64,000 nt of DNA. It comes from a virus. The notes under the pieces are model-generated. The model did no database searches and was not told the DNA's origin. It saw nothing but the letters and a program-made list of their open reading frames with translations. This document shows, piece by piece, positions 1 through 8,095 of this stretch. Within the stretch, counting starts at the first letter, position 1; every line of letters starts with the position of its first letter. Both the position numbers and the translations under genes were made by a program. The stretch spans positions 17,856 to 81,855 of the IMG/VR virus record IMGVR_UViG_3300027710_000020; one strand, 5' to 3'.

Positions 1-1
1 A

Positions 2-58
2 AGAAAAAGATTAGAGCTTGCCGATTCAGAAAGTGGACTCTGGGAAGAAATTCAATGA
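2..58 (+). CDS. C-terminal end of an upstream gene (partial)
   Basis: An open frame runs in from the left edge and ends at a TGA whose bases overlap the ATG of the next gene (ATGA, start at 55). Eighteen residues are visible, charged and without a recognisable motif (ending ESGLWEEIQ). The stop/start overlap is the arrangement used by many gene pairs in this genome, which supports it being a real coding tail. Function unknown. Confidence 0.6.
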   Translation, partial: RKRLELADSESGLWEEIQ

Positions 59-612
59 TTTACTTTTTATTTGATCCAGAAGATAAAACGGAGAAAAATA
101 ATTACATCCAGCATATTGGTGAATGGAGCAATTTGCTCGTAGGGGCAGTAGATGAAAGCCAGATGCTGTATATGAACCTTCCAAAAATGACGGTGGTAAC
201 AAAAGAAGTTGCTCTTGCGTATCAGTTTGTTGGAAAGTATAAAGGCTATATAAAGCTTAGGCCAAACACCTTACATTTATCACAACTAGAGGGTAAGCCA
301 TTTGAGCAGGTAGAGGGTAAGTTTAAGTATACCTTGACTGAAGAAGATAAACAGAATGCATGCCTTTTCCAAAAAGCTGCAATGATATTCATGCTAGAAA
401 AATACTATTCAAATAAACTTTTGTTATTAAAATCTACACCAGAGTTTTTAAAGCAGGACGACTATAAATGTGAAAAGTACCACTTAAATAAAAAGAATGA
501 AATCTATCAAAAGATCATCTCTTGCCAAGATTGGGTAGAAGCTGGTATACTATTAAATAATCATTTTGGCGTTCATTATGATGCGGATACTTTATCAAAA
601 ATAGATTTGTAG
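55..612 (+). CDS. Hypothetical protein, 185 aa
   Basis: Not recognised. The protein is soluble in appearance, with no signal peptide or membrane segment, and is rich in Lys, Tyr and Leu. A central helical-looking part (about residues 100-125) is followed by a Lys/Tyr-rich C-terminus. The ATG overlaps the stop of the upstream gene, and the stop lies five bases before the methyltransferase fusion at 618, so the two are probably translated from one message. Codon use is AT-rich (AAA, TTA, AGA), like the glycosyltransferase genes near 39-40 kb. A link to surface or host modification is only a guess from the neighbour. Confidence 0.75.
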   Translation: MIYFLFDPEDKTEKNNYIQHIGEWSNLLVGAVDESQMLYMNLPKMTVVTKEVALAYQFVGKYKGYIKLRPNTLHLSQLEGKPFEQVEGKFKYTLTEEDKQNACLFQKAAMIFMLEKYYSNKLLLLKSTPEFLKQDDYKCEKYHLNKKNEIYQKIISCQDWVEAGILLNNHFGVHYDADTLSKIDL

Positions 613-617
613 GATAA

Positions 618-2264
618 ATGTTTAGCGTACCACTAAACCCCAAGCTAACTGAAAATCAGTTAAATGAGTTTATTTCTTTTCTAAAAGAATATAAGTCATT
701 TATATATGACTTTTATTTTACCTGTAGGGTATCTCCTTTTGACCAAGACGCCATGGGTGATGTATTTAACGGCGGAGAAGAAGACCATAATTATCTTATA
801 GGCCTGGCCTTACATATTCAAAACGAGACTGGGGTAACCGCTTCTGCCGTTTTTAATAATATACAAGTTAGACCCTCTCAACAGAATTTAGATTTGTTTA
901 TAGAAAACTTTAGACCCGTATACGATTCGGGTATTAAGTCAGCAACAATACCTCACACACACTGGATGGCAACAGGACAAATAAAAAAGGCATTTCCAGA
1001 TCTATTTGTAAAAAATACCATTCTCAGAAATGTGTCAGAGCCAAGGGACATAGAGCACCTTGCAAAAGCTGGATTTGATTATATTAATCTTGATAGAGAT
1101 TTAATGCGTGATCACGAGAAGCTAAAGCGTTTTAAAAAAGCTAAATCTCAGTTCGGCGTTAAGATATCCTTGCTTGCCAATGAAGGGTGCTACGGCGGAT
1201 GCGTAATGATGGATGAGCATTATCAGTTTAATAATACTAGAACAGACGGACCTCAATATTTTAATGACCCAATAAGCAGAGTGTCTTGTCCGAAATGGGA
1301 TCATGAAGATTTTGCCGTATCTTTAAAGACAGCCAATTTCCCACCATGGCGTGAAGACTGGCAAGAGTTTATAGACGACCTAGGAATTGATGTTATTAAG
1401 ATGCACGGAAGAGAGTCGCATGTCCGCCTAAAAGAAACTATGGATATAATCAAAAGATATGCAAACAATGAAGAAATTCTATTTGATAGCTTTAATGATT
1501 TTATTGAAGAGACCAATATGGTTGACAAGCCTATTGCCATCTGGCGTAATAAGATCAAAAATTGTAAATTTGATTGCTGGGATTGTGGTTATTGTGACAA
1601 AATAATGGCTGCAAAATATGGCAATCATATTAGTCCAAAGGTCGCCATTGTTGCACAGCAATTAGTTGATTCTGTAAATAACCCAATTGAAATTAATATA
1701 CCAGGTTTAACATCGACTAGAGTTCAGTCATTAATAAATGGTTTGGCTAAGTCTTCTTCTAAATACCTCGAAATTGGTTCTTATCAGGGTGCTACAGCCG
1801 CTGCAGCATTGAGTGGCAATAACTTGCAGGCATACTTCGTAGACACCTGGCAGGAGGCTCCACAGGCCGTAAGAGAAGGGTGGGAAACACCAGACACCAA
1901 TTCCTTAGAAGAGTTTAAGAAAAATATTAATCCATACAAAGGTAATAATAAAGTATTTATATCTAATTCAGATATGTTTAAGGTTAACCTAAAGCCTATA
2001 TCGGATATTGATCTTTTCTTTTATGATGGACCTCACGACTTTGAGTCTACAAAAAATGCAGTAAAGTATTATTCCGCAACTTTTGCCCAACAGTCTATTT
2101 TAATATTTGATGACGCAAACTGGACGGATGTTGTAAAAGGTGCCCATAAGGGAATACTTGAATCAGGATTAAAAATATTATATAGTAAGAAGATATTAAA
2201 TTCATTAGAGTCTGATACGGACTGGTGGAACGGCTTATACATAGTTGTTGTAAGCAAAGAATAG
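618..2264 (+). CDS. Fusion of a U32-peptidase-like domain and a class I SAM methyltransferase
   Basis: The first ~330 of 548 residues resemble the U32 peptidase/UbiU-UbiV group: a barrel-like run with a cysteine segment NEGCYGGC near residue 187 and a second cysteine cluster CWDCGYC near 320. Proteins of that family bind a 4Fe-4S cluster through conserved cysteines and often act in oxygen-independent hydroxylation or RNA modification rather than proteolysis. Residues ~365-548 look like a Methyltransf_24-type domain, with motif I LEIGSYQGAT near 384, an acidic FYDGPHD motif near 470 and FDDANW near 497. The two-domain join is seen directly; substrate and reaction are unknown. Alternatives are a tRNA/rRNA or surface-glycan modifying enzyme. 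Confidence 0.7.
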   Translation: MFSVPLNPKLTENQLNEFISFLKEYKSFIYDFYFTCRVSPFDQDAMGDVFNGGEEDHNYLIGLALHIQNETGVTASAVFNNIQVRPSQQNLDLFIENFRPVYDSGIKSATIPHTHWMATGQIKKAFPDLFVKNTILRNVSEPRDIEHLAKAGFDYINLDRDLMRDHEKLKRFKKAKSQFGVKISLLANEGCYGGCVMMDEHYQFNNTRTDGPQYFNDPISRVSCPKWDHEDFAVSLKTANFPPWREDWQEFIDDLGIDVIKMHGRESHVRLKETMDIIKRYANNEEILFDSFNDFIEETNMVDKPIAIWRNKIKNCKFDCWDCGYCDKIMAAKYGNHISPKVAIVAQQLVDSVNNPIEINIPGLTSTRVQSLINGLAKSSSKYLEIGSYQGATAAAALSGNNLQAYFVDTWQEAPQAVREGWETPDTNSLEEFKKNINPYKGNNKVFISNSDMFKVNLKPISDIDLFFYDGPHDFESTKNAVKYYSATFAQQSILIFDDANWTDVVKGAHKGILESGLKILYSKKILNSLESDTDWWNGLYIVVVSKE

Positions 2265-2439
2265 ATTTTGTATCATATACGGATTCGAGCATATAAAAGA
2301 CCGTATTTTGCTACAAAGGCACACGTGCCTATTATATTTGTACGTCTTAATGACACGAATTAAGACCTCAAAGATGCTAGCGCTTGTGTTTATATAGGTA
2401 TCTAAATTAGATTTCTATAAATGCTGAAAGGTTATAAAG
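2265..2439 (+). other. Hairpin-rich intergenic region
   Basis: This 175-base gap holds three consecutive inverted repeats: ATACGG/CCGTAT (2277-2282 with 2301-2306), AGGCA/TGCCT around 2317-2330, and a perfect 8-bp stem GTCTTAAT/ATTAAGAC (2344-2351 with 2359-2366). None is followed by a long T run, so a simple Rho-independent terminator is not certain; the second is followed by an AT-rich stretch. A terminator cluster ending the upstream genes or a small structured RNA are both possible. Confidence 0.4.
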
Positions 2440-3390
2440 ATGGAAATTACACCCTCTTTGTTTTTAAATAATCAGCAGTTCTTAATACTGCTAGCGTCAG
2501 TAATGGCATTGTCCTTTGCTGCAAAGAAAACCCAGGTATTCCTGCCATTTTACAGCTGGATTGCCAAAAATGTTAAATCTAAAAGAGCAGTAGTTGCTCT
2601 TATTTCTCTGTTCTCTGGCGTACTGCCGATTTCAGGTCGTGTCGCTGTTTCGGCTGGTGCACTAGATACAATTGCCCCAGAAGATCAAAAGAAGCGTAAA
2701 AATTACGGAATCATTGATTACCTTTCTACGCATCATTTCTACTTTTGGTCACCACTAGAAGCAACAGTTCTTCTCCCAATGGCAGCACTAAGTATTAGTT
2801 ACTGGGAGTTGATGAGCAGACTTTGGCCACTTATTGCTACAACATTAATAGTAATCCTTTTCTATATATTTAAGATTTTAAAGGAAGATGATATTGAAAT
2901 TAATATCCCAGACAAGCCTTTAAAGAAAAGCGATAAGCAGCCATGGCAACTTGAGGCAGATGCAAAGCGTGATCGAAAGCAACTGCTTGATTATGCAAGA
3001 GTAATTCTATTTACTGGAATTGTTATTATCCTGAGCAATATTGTAAAGGCTAATTTTGATACAATAAATGCATGGGTAGAAAGTGCCCATAAAAATAATC
3101 TATTGATCCTAGTTGCCTTTGCTGGATTCTTGGCAAGTTTTGCCTTGGGAAGTTCTAGCAAGTTTGCTGGATTTGTCGTCCTCTCAGTAGGAGTATTTGG
3201 CATAGAAACTTTGCCGCTATTCTTTGCAGTCGACTACGCAGGATATATGTTGTCTCCAGCACACAAGTGTTTAGTTGTAGGTAAGAGCTACTTTAGAACC
3301 CCTCTCAAAGATTACTATAAGGCAATTTTTGCTTTGGTGATCCCAGTGGTCTTAATGGGCATAACCTTATACTATGGAGGAATTCTCTAA
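2440..3390 (+). CDS. Multi-pass membrane protein, possible permease
   Basis: The 316-residue protein has about eight hydrophobic segments (roughly residues 8-27, 45-65, 100-145, 185-203, 220-265 and 288-314) separated by a charged cytoplasmic-looking loop near 145-180 rich in Lys, Asp and Glu. A conserved-looking stretch SGVLPISGRVAVSAGALD sits near residues 66-83, between membrane segments, which is typical of a transporter re-entrant loop. No phage structural role is apparent, so it may alter host membrane transport during infection. A resemblance to DUF401-type permeases is only a weak impression. An SD-like GAAAGG precedes the ATG. Confidence 0.65.
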   Translation: MEITPSLFLNNQQFLILLASVMALSFAAKKTQVFLPFYSWIAKNVKSKRAVVALISLFSGVLPISGRVAVSAGALDTIAPEDQKKRKNYGIIDYLSTHHFYFWSPLEATVLLPMAALSISYWELMSRLWPLIATTLIVILFYIFKILKEDDIEINIPDKPLKKSDKQPWQLEADAKRDRKQLLDYARVILFTGIVIILSNIVKANFDTINAWVESAHKNNLLILVAFAGFLASFALGSSSKFAGFVVLSVGVFGIETLPLFFAVDYAGYMLSPAHKCLVVGKSYFRTPLKDYYKAIFALVIPVVLMGITLYYGGIL

Positions 3391-3401
3391 AATAATTGCT
3401 G

Positions 3402-3434
3402 TACCCCACTGGCCTAAAGAAGGCTGGTGGGGTA
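3402..3434 (+). terminator. 13-bp hairpin, terminator-like
   Basis: Bases 3402-3414 pair with 3422-3434 (11 Watson-Crick pairs and two G-T wobbles) around a 7-base loop. The stem is strong but the following sequence (TAATTAAGA) is not a T run. Bases 3401-3407 (GTACCCC) can instead pair with GGGGTAC at 3460-3466, so two exclusive folds exist. Confidence 0.5.
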
Positions 3435-3485
3435 TAATTAAGAGTGTTATAGGCAAGGCGGGGTACTAAACAATAAAAACAGTTA

Positions 3486-3494
3486 TGCTATAAT
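3486..3494 (+). promoter_or_regulatory. Extended -10 promoter TGCTATAAT for the fibre cluster
   Basis: TGCTATAAT is a perfect extended -10 element. It is followed by a short leader with AGGAG before the ATG at 3514. No good -35 hexamer is seen at the usual spacing, as expected for extended -10 promoters. Confidence 0.55.
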
Positions 3495-3513
3495 TCATAC
3501 ATAGGAGAACAAA

Positions 3514-3846
3514 ATGCCAGATTATTCAAGTTTATCATCACAAGTTGATCTTTTTAAGACAAAGGTAACAGCCCTGTCGAGTTCAACTCTAAATTCTCAG
3601 GACCTAGTCTTTCTAGCAAAGGCTCTAGAGTCAATGGGCAACCTCCTAGGAGTAAATGATATTGTTTCTGCTACATCATCGAAGGTGACAGAAATTCAAA
3701 CAGCTTCTTCTGGAGCTGTTGCAACAGTTAACACAGCAGGGTCTACACAGATCGTTGCAGTTAATTCGGCTGGAGCAGCAAACGTTGCTACCATCCAATC
3801 TTCGATAGATAACTACACAATTTATACAAACATGGGAGTAATTTAA
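3514..3846 (+). CDS. Small virion-like protein, Ala/Ser/Thr-rich
   Basis: This 110-residue protein has an N-terminal helical-looking part (to about residue 50) and then short AVATVNTAGS-like repeats typical of elongated fibre or neck segments. It is the first gene of the receptor-binding cluster and ends one base before the next ATG. AGGAGA precedes the start. A structural role at the fibre base or as a fibre trimerisation stalk is inferred from composition and position; no named family is recognised. Confidence 0.6.
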   Translation: MPDYSSLSSQVDLFKTKVTALSSSTLNSQDLVFLAKALESMGNLLGVNDIVSATSSKVTEIQTASSGAVATVNTAGSTQIVAVNSAGAANVATIQSSIDNYTIYTNMGVI

Positions 3847-3847
3847 T

Positions 3848-4165
3848 ATGGCAACAGTAAGCTTACCAAGCAGATTTTATGCAGATACACTACCTGCATC
3901 AGAAACATCAGTATACACAACACCAGCAGCACAGATCGATGTTATTACATCTATCACATTTGATAACCTAACAGATGCTACTAGAACAGTGACAATGAGA
4001 ATGGCAGGAAAGTTCTTTGTAAAGACCCTAGATGTTCCGCCTCGTGCTATTATTGTTCTTGATGTTAAGCAAGTTCTTAACACAGCAGAAAATATTCAGA
4101 TCAGTGCAAGTGCTGCAGACTCCGTCTCAGTCTTCATCTCTGGCGTAAAAATTACACAAGTATAA
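3848..4165 (+). CDS. Small beta-rich virion protein
   Basis: The 105 residues alternate hydrophobic and polar positions in the pattern of a small beta sandwich and end in VSVFISGVKI. The protein at 9266 has about the same length and ends in the similar VSIMVSGVEI, so the two are likely distant paralogues or share a fold. The gene sits between fibre genes. A capsid-decorating or fibre-attached role is inferred from this context only. Confidence 0.55.
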   Translation: MATVSLPSRFYADTLPASETSVYTTPAAQIDVITSITFDNLTDATRTVTMRMAGKFFVKTLDVPPRAIIVLDVKQVLNTAENIQISASAADSVSVFISGVKITQV

Positions 4166-4187
4166 TATAATTTAAGGGAGAAATACA

Positions 4188-5750
4188 ATGGCAGTTAATA
4201 CGACTACAAATCAGGTCTACATTCCTGGATTCGAAACAAACATCTCAGCTGTTGTTCAGCCAATTGCTTATACGACATCTGCTGCTGTATCAACATTGCA
4301 AAGTGCAATTCCAGGACAATTTTCAAGCCTAATTGGAAAAGTTGCAAATGCTGCTACATCAAGAACCAATACAGAGGTTTCTCCTTATCCAATGTTCGCT
4401 ATCTGGTCAAATCAAAATAATGATACTAAAGCTGGATATTCAATTATAAATTCTGATTTTCAAGTTGTTGCAACAAGCAGACTAAATAACCGTCAAGGTG
4501 GATGGACAGACGCAGCTCTATCAGATCTAAGTAACTGGTATGAAGATTACAGAGGCTGGACATATACAAACGGAAATATCGGTCAGGGTGGTAACACAAC
4601 TTATTCAGGCGCTGGAACAAATATGAATGGCCACGAAGGAAACCACCTCTACTCTTTCCAAACATTTGGAAATTACGGAAATACTAATTTTAATAGAGCA
4701 GGAGACTGGGGCCAGTTCACAAAACGATCTGGAACTATTATTGGTGTTCGTGGTGTTCGTCCAAGAATGAATCACTATTCGACAGACTCAACATTTCAAG
4801 TTAGAATGAGAGGATCTGTTTACGGTTTCGTAGATCAGGTAAATCTAAACTCAGCTACTTACGCAACTTGGGCGGGACGCACAAATCGTGGAATGTCTTC
4901 TTACAACGACAGAACTAAAACACTTGCAGTTGCTGAATCAAATACAGCAAATCAAATTCGCTTGCACGTATGGAAGAACACAAACCCATCATATGATTTA
5001 AATGCTAGCAATTACGAATCTGGAGACCTTCATTTATTCTTGTCAGAAGCAAAAACAGCGGGTCCTTCAGGAACAACAGCAAGTTATGCATTTTATGATT
5101 TTACATGGACATCAGCAGGCTCAGCAAATCCAGAGGCAGCTTATGTGATGAGATTAATTATGGGAGACAACGGAACAGTTGGCTTCTCAAGATTTTCTCC
5201 AGAAGGCAATGCTCAGCAATACGGATGGTTTATTCCATCTAATCCAGGTACACCAGGAAACAGTGGAACTGGAGCATTTACCGATAGCGGAGCGAACCTA
5301 GGAAATACAACATCTTATGGAATTAACCAAGGAGATACTTATGGAATTAGAACAAATATTTCATGGGACAATAACTGGGTAATTTCATACGCACCATATC
5401 ACTACTACCACAATGGAATTAACCTTCACTGTGTGTATACTCAAGATCCAACAAAATACTACACATGGAGAAATACAGACGGATCAGCGGGAACATCACC
5501 AGTTCCATTTGGAGAAAGCTCGTTTATAATGTGCTACTCCGTACAAAATGCAGATGGGCCAGGGCCACACCTATATTACGCAAACCCACAAGCAGCTTTT
5601 GAAAATGGATATAGAAATGATGGAACAACCATTGCTAATGGTGGAGACCTGCAGCCCTGGAACGTAACATTCTATTCTACTTTTGATACAATGTCTCACA
5701 CAACAATGTACCCACATATTTCAGTAGTACCACACTGGACAACGGTCTAA
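4188..5750 (+). CDS. Fibre / receptor-binding protein A
   Basis: This 520-residue protein has a helical N-terminus (about residues 1-60, EVSPYPMFAIW near 60-75) and a long aromatic- and Gly/Asn-rich beta body with frequent YxxY and W residues, as in carbohydrate-binding fibre tips. It is a paralogue of the adjacent 525-residue protein: shared blocks include the GRTNRGMSSYNDRTK region near residue 230, the VMGDNG-like block, TQDPTK and the C-terminal MYPHISVVPHW. It starts with ATG after AAGGGAGAA. Receptor recognition is inferred; no enzymatic motif is seen. Confidence 0.65.
   Translation: MAVNTTTNQVYIPGFETNISAVVQPIAYTTSAAVSTLQSAIPGQFSSLIGKVANAATSRTNTEVSPYPMFAIWSNQNNDTKAGYSIINSDFQVVATSRLNNRQGGWTDAALSDLSNWYEDYRGWTYTNGNIGQGGNTTYSGAGTNMNGHEGNHLYSFQTFGNYGNTNFNRAGDWGQFTKRSGTIIGVRGVRPRMNHYSTDSTFQVRMRGSVYGFVDQVNLNSATYATWAGRTNRGMSSYNDRTKTLAVAESNTANQIRLHVWKNTNPSYDLNASNYESGDLHLFLSEAKTAGPSGTTASYAFYDFTWTSAGSANPEAAYVMRLIMGDNGTVGFSRFSPEGNAQQYGWFIPSNPGTPGNSGTGAFTDSGANLGNTTSYGINQGDTYGIRTNISWDNNWVISYAPYHYYHNGINLHCVYTQDPTKYYTWRNTDGSAGTSPVPFGESSFIMCYSVQNADGPGPHLYYANPQAAFENGYRNDGTTIANGGDLQPWNVTFYSTFDTMSHTTMYPHISVVPHWTTV
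4846..4897 (+). repeat. 52-bp exact direct repeat, copy 1
   Basis: This 52-base segment recurs without a mismatch at 6421-6472, although the surrounding paralogous fibre genes have diverged strongly at the DNA level. It encodes the LNSATYATWAGRTNRGM region in both. Confidence 0.9.
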
Positions 5751-5759
5751 GGAGAAAAA

Positions 5760-7337
5760 ATGCCAAATAATACAGAAACAACCACTTCACAAATAATTGT
5801 TCCAGGTCTTGAATCTGCAATTGCAGCAATCATTACTCCAATTGCAAATGCAAATAATACAGCAATTTCAGCAACGTCAACAACAATTTCTCAACAGCTA
5901 TCAATAGTTGGAAATAAAGAGGCTTCTCCTGTAATATCAAGAAATAATACAGAAATTTCTCCTCTACCAACATTTGCTATCTGGACTAACGATAACAACG
6001 ATAAAGCTGGATTCAATATAATTAATTCAGATTTTCAATCTATTGGAACAAATGCAATGCCAGGCTGGTTAGCAGGATATCAGTCTCCAGAACTTTCTTC
6101 AATGCCAAACTGGTATGAAAGCTTTAGATCATACACATACACTCAAGGAAATTACGGTCAATCAACAGTAACTACATATTTCGGCGGATCGACTGTATGG
6201 GGTTCTGCCGATGGACACATGCTATACCGCCCTAATTTACATGGTGGTTTTGCTGGAAACTGGATGAATAGAGCAGACGATACTAATCAATATTTAATTA
6301 GATGCGGAACTATTATAGGAGCTTACGGTGTAAGACAACGTGTAAGCCATTACTCTAATGATGCAGAATTTAACATTAGACCTAGAGGTGCAGCATACGG
6401 ATATTTTGACAGAGTTTCTTTAAACTCAGCTACTTACGCAACTTGGGCGGGACGCACAAATCGTGGAATGTCATCTTACAATGATAGAACCAAAATGCTT
6501 GCTGTTGTAGAATCTACAACTGCTAATGCAATAAGACTTCACGTATGGAGAAATACAAGCTATAGCCTAAATGATTTTAGCCACAAGCCAGGGACACTTC
6601 ATAAGTTCCTGTCAGAAGCAAAAGCAGCAGGGCCACAAACAGGAAACCACTTAGCAACAGCAAAAAATTATGCATTCTATGACTTCACATGGGCGCAAGC
6701 TGGCTCAACAAGAGCAGAGCCTTCATATCACATGAAGATTGTAATGGGAGACAACGGTGTTGTAGGATTTGGAAGATTTAATCATGACGGTTATGCACAG
6801 AGATACGGATATTGGAACATGTCATCTCAAGGAACCGCTGGTAACTCAGGAATCGGTGCATTTACAGATACTGAAATCAACTTAGCAAACACAACGTCTT
6901 ATGGAATTGATCAATCAGAAACTTGGTATGGACAAAAGCACCATAATACATGGGATAATCAGTGGGTTGCAATTTATTCACCATATCACTTTTATGGAAA
7001 TGGAATTAACTGTCATATTGTAAATACTCAGGATCCAACAAAGCTATTCTATTTTAGAAATACAGATGGCTCTAATGGAACTGCAATTGTTCCGTTCAAG
7101 GAAGACAAGTTTATTTCAATATATACTGCTCAAAACGGAGATACTCCTGGGCCACATCTGTATCTTGTAGATCCAGGATCAGCTAATAAAAATTTGAGAA
7201 GAACAGATGGATCAACTCTATCATTTGGTGGAGATTTACAGCCGTATAACATAGTACACCATTATCAATTTGATACACACTCAAACACTACCCAATATCC
7301 GCATATCGTAAGTATGCCTCATTGGTCAAACCCGTAA
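5760..7337 (+). CDS. Fibre / receptor-binding protein B, paralogue of A
   Basis: This 525-residue protein is collinear with the preceding gene product. The N-terminus has the same ISPLPTFAIW block and the middle the same GRTNRGMSSYNDRTK block. The blocks MGDNGVVGF, TQDPTK and TQYPHIVSMPHW follow in the same order. The body is rich in Tyr, Trp, Asn and Gly. The ATG comes ten bases after the upstream stop, behind AAGGAGAAA. Tandem duplication followed by divergence is the simplest explanation, giving either a heteromeric fibre or two binding specificities. Function inferred. Confidence 0.65.
   Translation: MPNNTETTTSQIIVPGLESAIAAIITPIANANNTAISATSTTISQQLSIVGNKEASPVISRNNTEISPLPTFAIWTNDNNDKAGFNIINSDFQSIGTNAMPGWLAGYQSPELSSMPNWYESFRSYTYTQGNYGQSTVTTYFGGSTVWGSADGHMLYRPNLHGGFAGNWMNRADDTNQYLIRCGTIIGAYGVRQRVSHYSNDAEFNIRPRGAAYGYFDRVSLNSATYATWAGRTNRGMSSYNDRTKMLAVVESTTANAIRLHVWRNTSYSLNDFSHKPGTLHKFLSEAKAAGPQTGNHLATAKNYAFYDFTWAQAGSTRAEPSYHMKIVMGDNGVVGFGRFNHDGYAQRYGYWNMSSQGTAGNSGIGAFTDTEINLANTTSYGIDQSETWYGQKHHNTWDNQWVAIYSPYHFYGNGINCHIVNTQDPTKLFYFRNTDGSNGTAIVPFKEDKFISIYTAQNGDTPGPHLYLVDPGSANKNLRRTDGSTLSFGGDLQPYNIVHHYQFDTHSNTTQYPHIVSMPHWSNP
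6421..6472 (+). repeat. 52-bp exact direct repeat, copy 2
   Basis: Second copy of the segment at 4846-4897, in the same reading-frame position of the paralogous fibre gene. Confidence 0.9.
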
Positions 7338-7354
7338 GGAAAAGGAGAAATAAA

Positions 7355-7636
7355 ATGAAACTAAAGTTCTGTGGACCACAACATGTACCCGCAATCGACG
7401 TAGATGGAGAGCATGAAGTTGTTGAATCACAACTGCTTCATAGATTCACCCTAGTTGACGGAGTAGCTGTAGATAAGTATCCAGGAAAAACAGATCGTGA
7501 GATCATGGCAATTGAGCATGCAGAGGCTGTTGCTTCAGTAACAGCAGCACAAGAAGCATGGGATGAAGATGATTCTGAAACTAAAGGGCCAAGACCACAA
7601 TCTTTGCCAGAGTTGCATCTTCCAGAGGAGGAATAA
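7355..7636 (+). CDS. Hypothetical protein, 93 aa
   Basis: The start at 7355 was chosen because AAGGAG lies just upstream; an in-frame ATG at 7322 would overlap the fibre stop and add a basic leader. The 93 residues are acidic toward the C-terminus (DEDDSETKG, ending LPEEE). The N-terminal half (KLKFCGPQHVPAIDVDGEHEVVE) looks like a small beta domain. No family is recognised. It overlaps no neighbour and lies three bases before the next ATG, inside the virion-protein cluster. A small connector or fibre-associated protein is possible. Confidence 0.65.
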   Translation: MKLKFCGPQHVPAIDVDGEHEVVESQLLHRFTLVDGVAVDKYPGKTDREIMAIEHAEAVASVTAAQEAWDEDDSETKGPRPQSLPELHLPEEE

Positions 7637-7638
7637 GA

Positions 7639-8085
7639 ATGCCAATAACAAGCGTACCTCAACAGGTAACCCCAGGTCTTTGGACATACACATACCTTCA
7701 AGCACCTCTTAACGGACAAGCACGTCCATATCTTAATGTGCCATCAGCACAGCTAGATCTTGGAACAATTGCCGCTTCAGGAGTTGCAACATGCAACGTA
7801 GCACTTGCTAACGTATTTAAGATGGTTGCAGGCGGAAACTGCACAGTAGCATTTAGCAATATTCCAGCAACAGGAACAGAGCCAAAAGCACAATTCTGGC
7901 AGCTAGAAATTAAGGGTGGCGGTACCTTTACAGTTACATGGCCAGCATCAATTAAGTGGGATGGTGGAGGAGCTTCTAACGTAGCACCACTTCTATCTAC
8001 AAATACAACCGTTCTTAACTTTATGACAAGAGACGGTGGCACAACAATATTCGGTGCATACGCATTCGCTGATTTAAACGTTTAA
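7639..8085 (+). CDS. Virion/fibre protein with DGGTT-type C-terminal motif
   Basis: This 148-residue beta-rich protein contains a TWPASIKWDGG segment near residues 93-105 and FMTRDGGTTIFG near 130-142. That pair occurs in many phage fibre and virion proteins as the end of a beta-structured tip domain. The start is an ATG after GAGGAGGAA at the end of the upstream gene. A trimeric fibre tip or capsid fibre is inferred from the motif and the neighbours. Confidence 0.6.
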   Translation: MPITSVPQQVTPGLWTYTYLQAPLNGQARPYLNVPSAQLDLGTIAASGVATCNVALANVFKMVAGGNCTVAFSNIPATGTEPKAQFWQLEIKGGGTFTVTWPASIKWDGGGASNVAPLLSTNTTVLNFMTRDGGTTIFGAYAFADLNV

Positions 8086-8095
8086 AGGAGATAAT

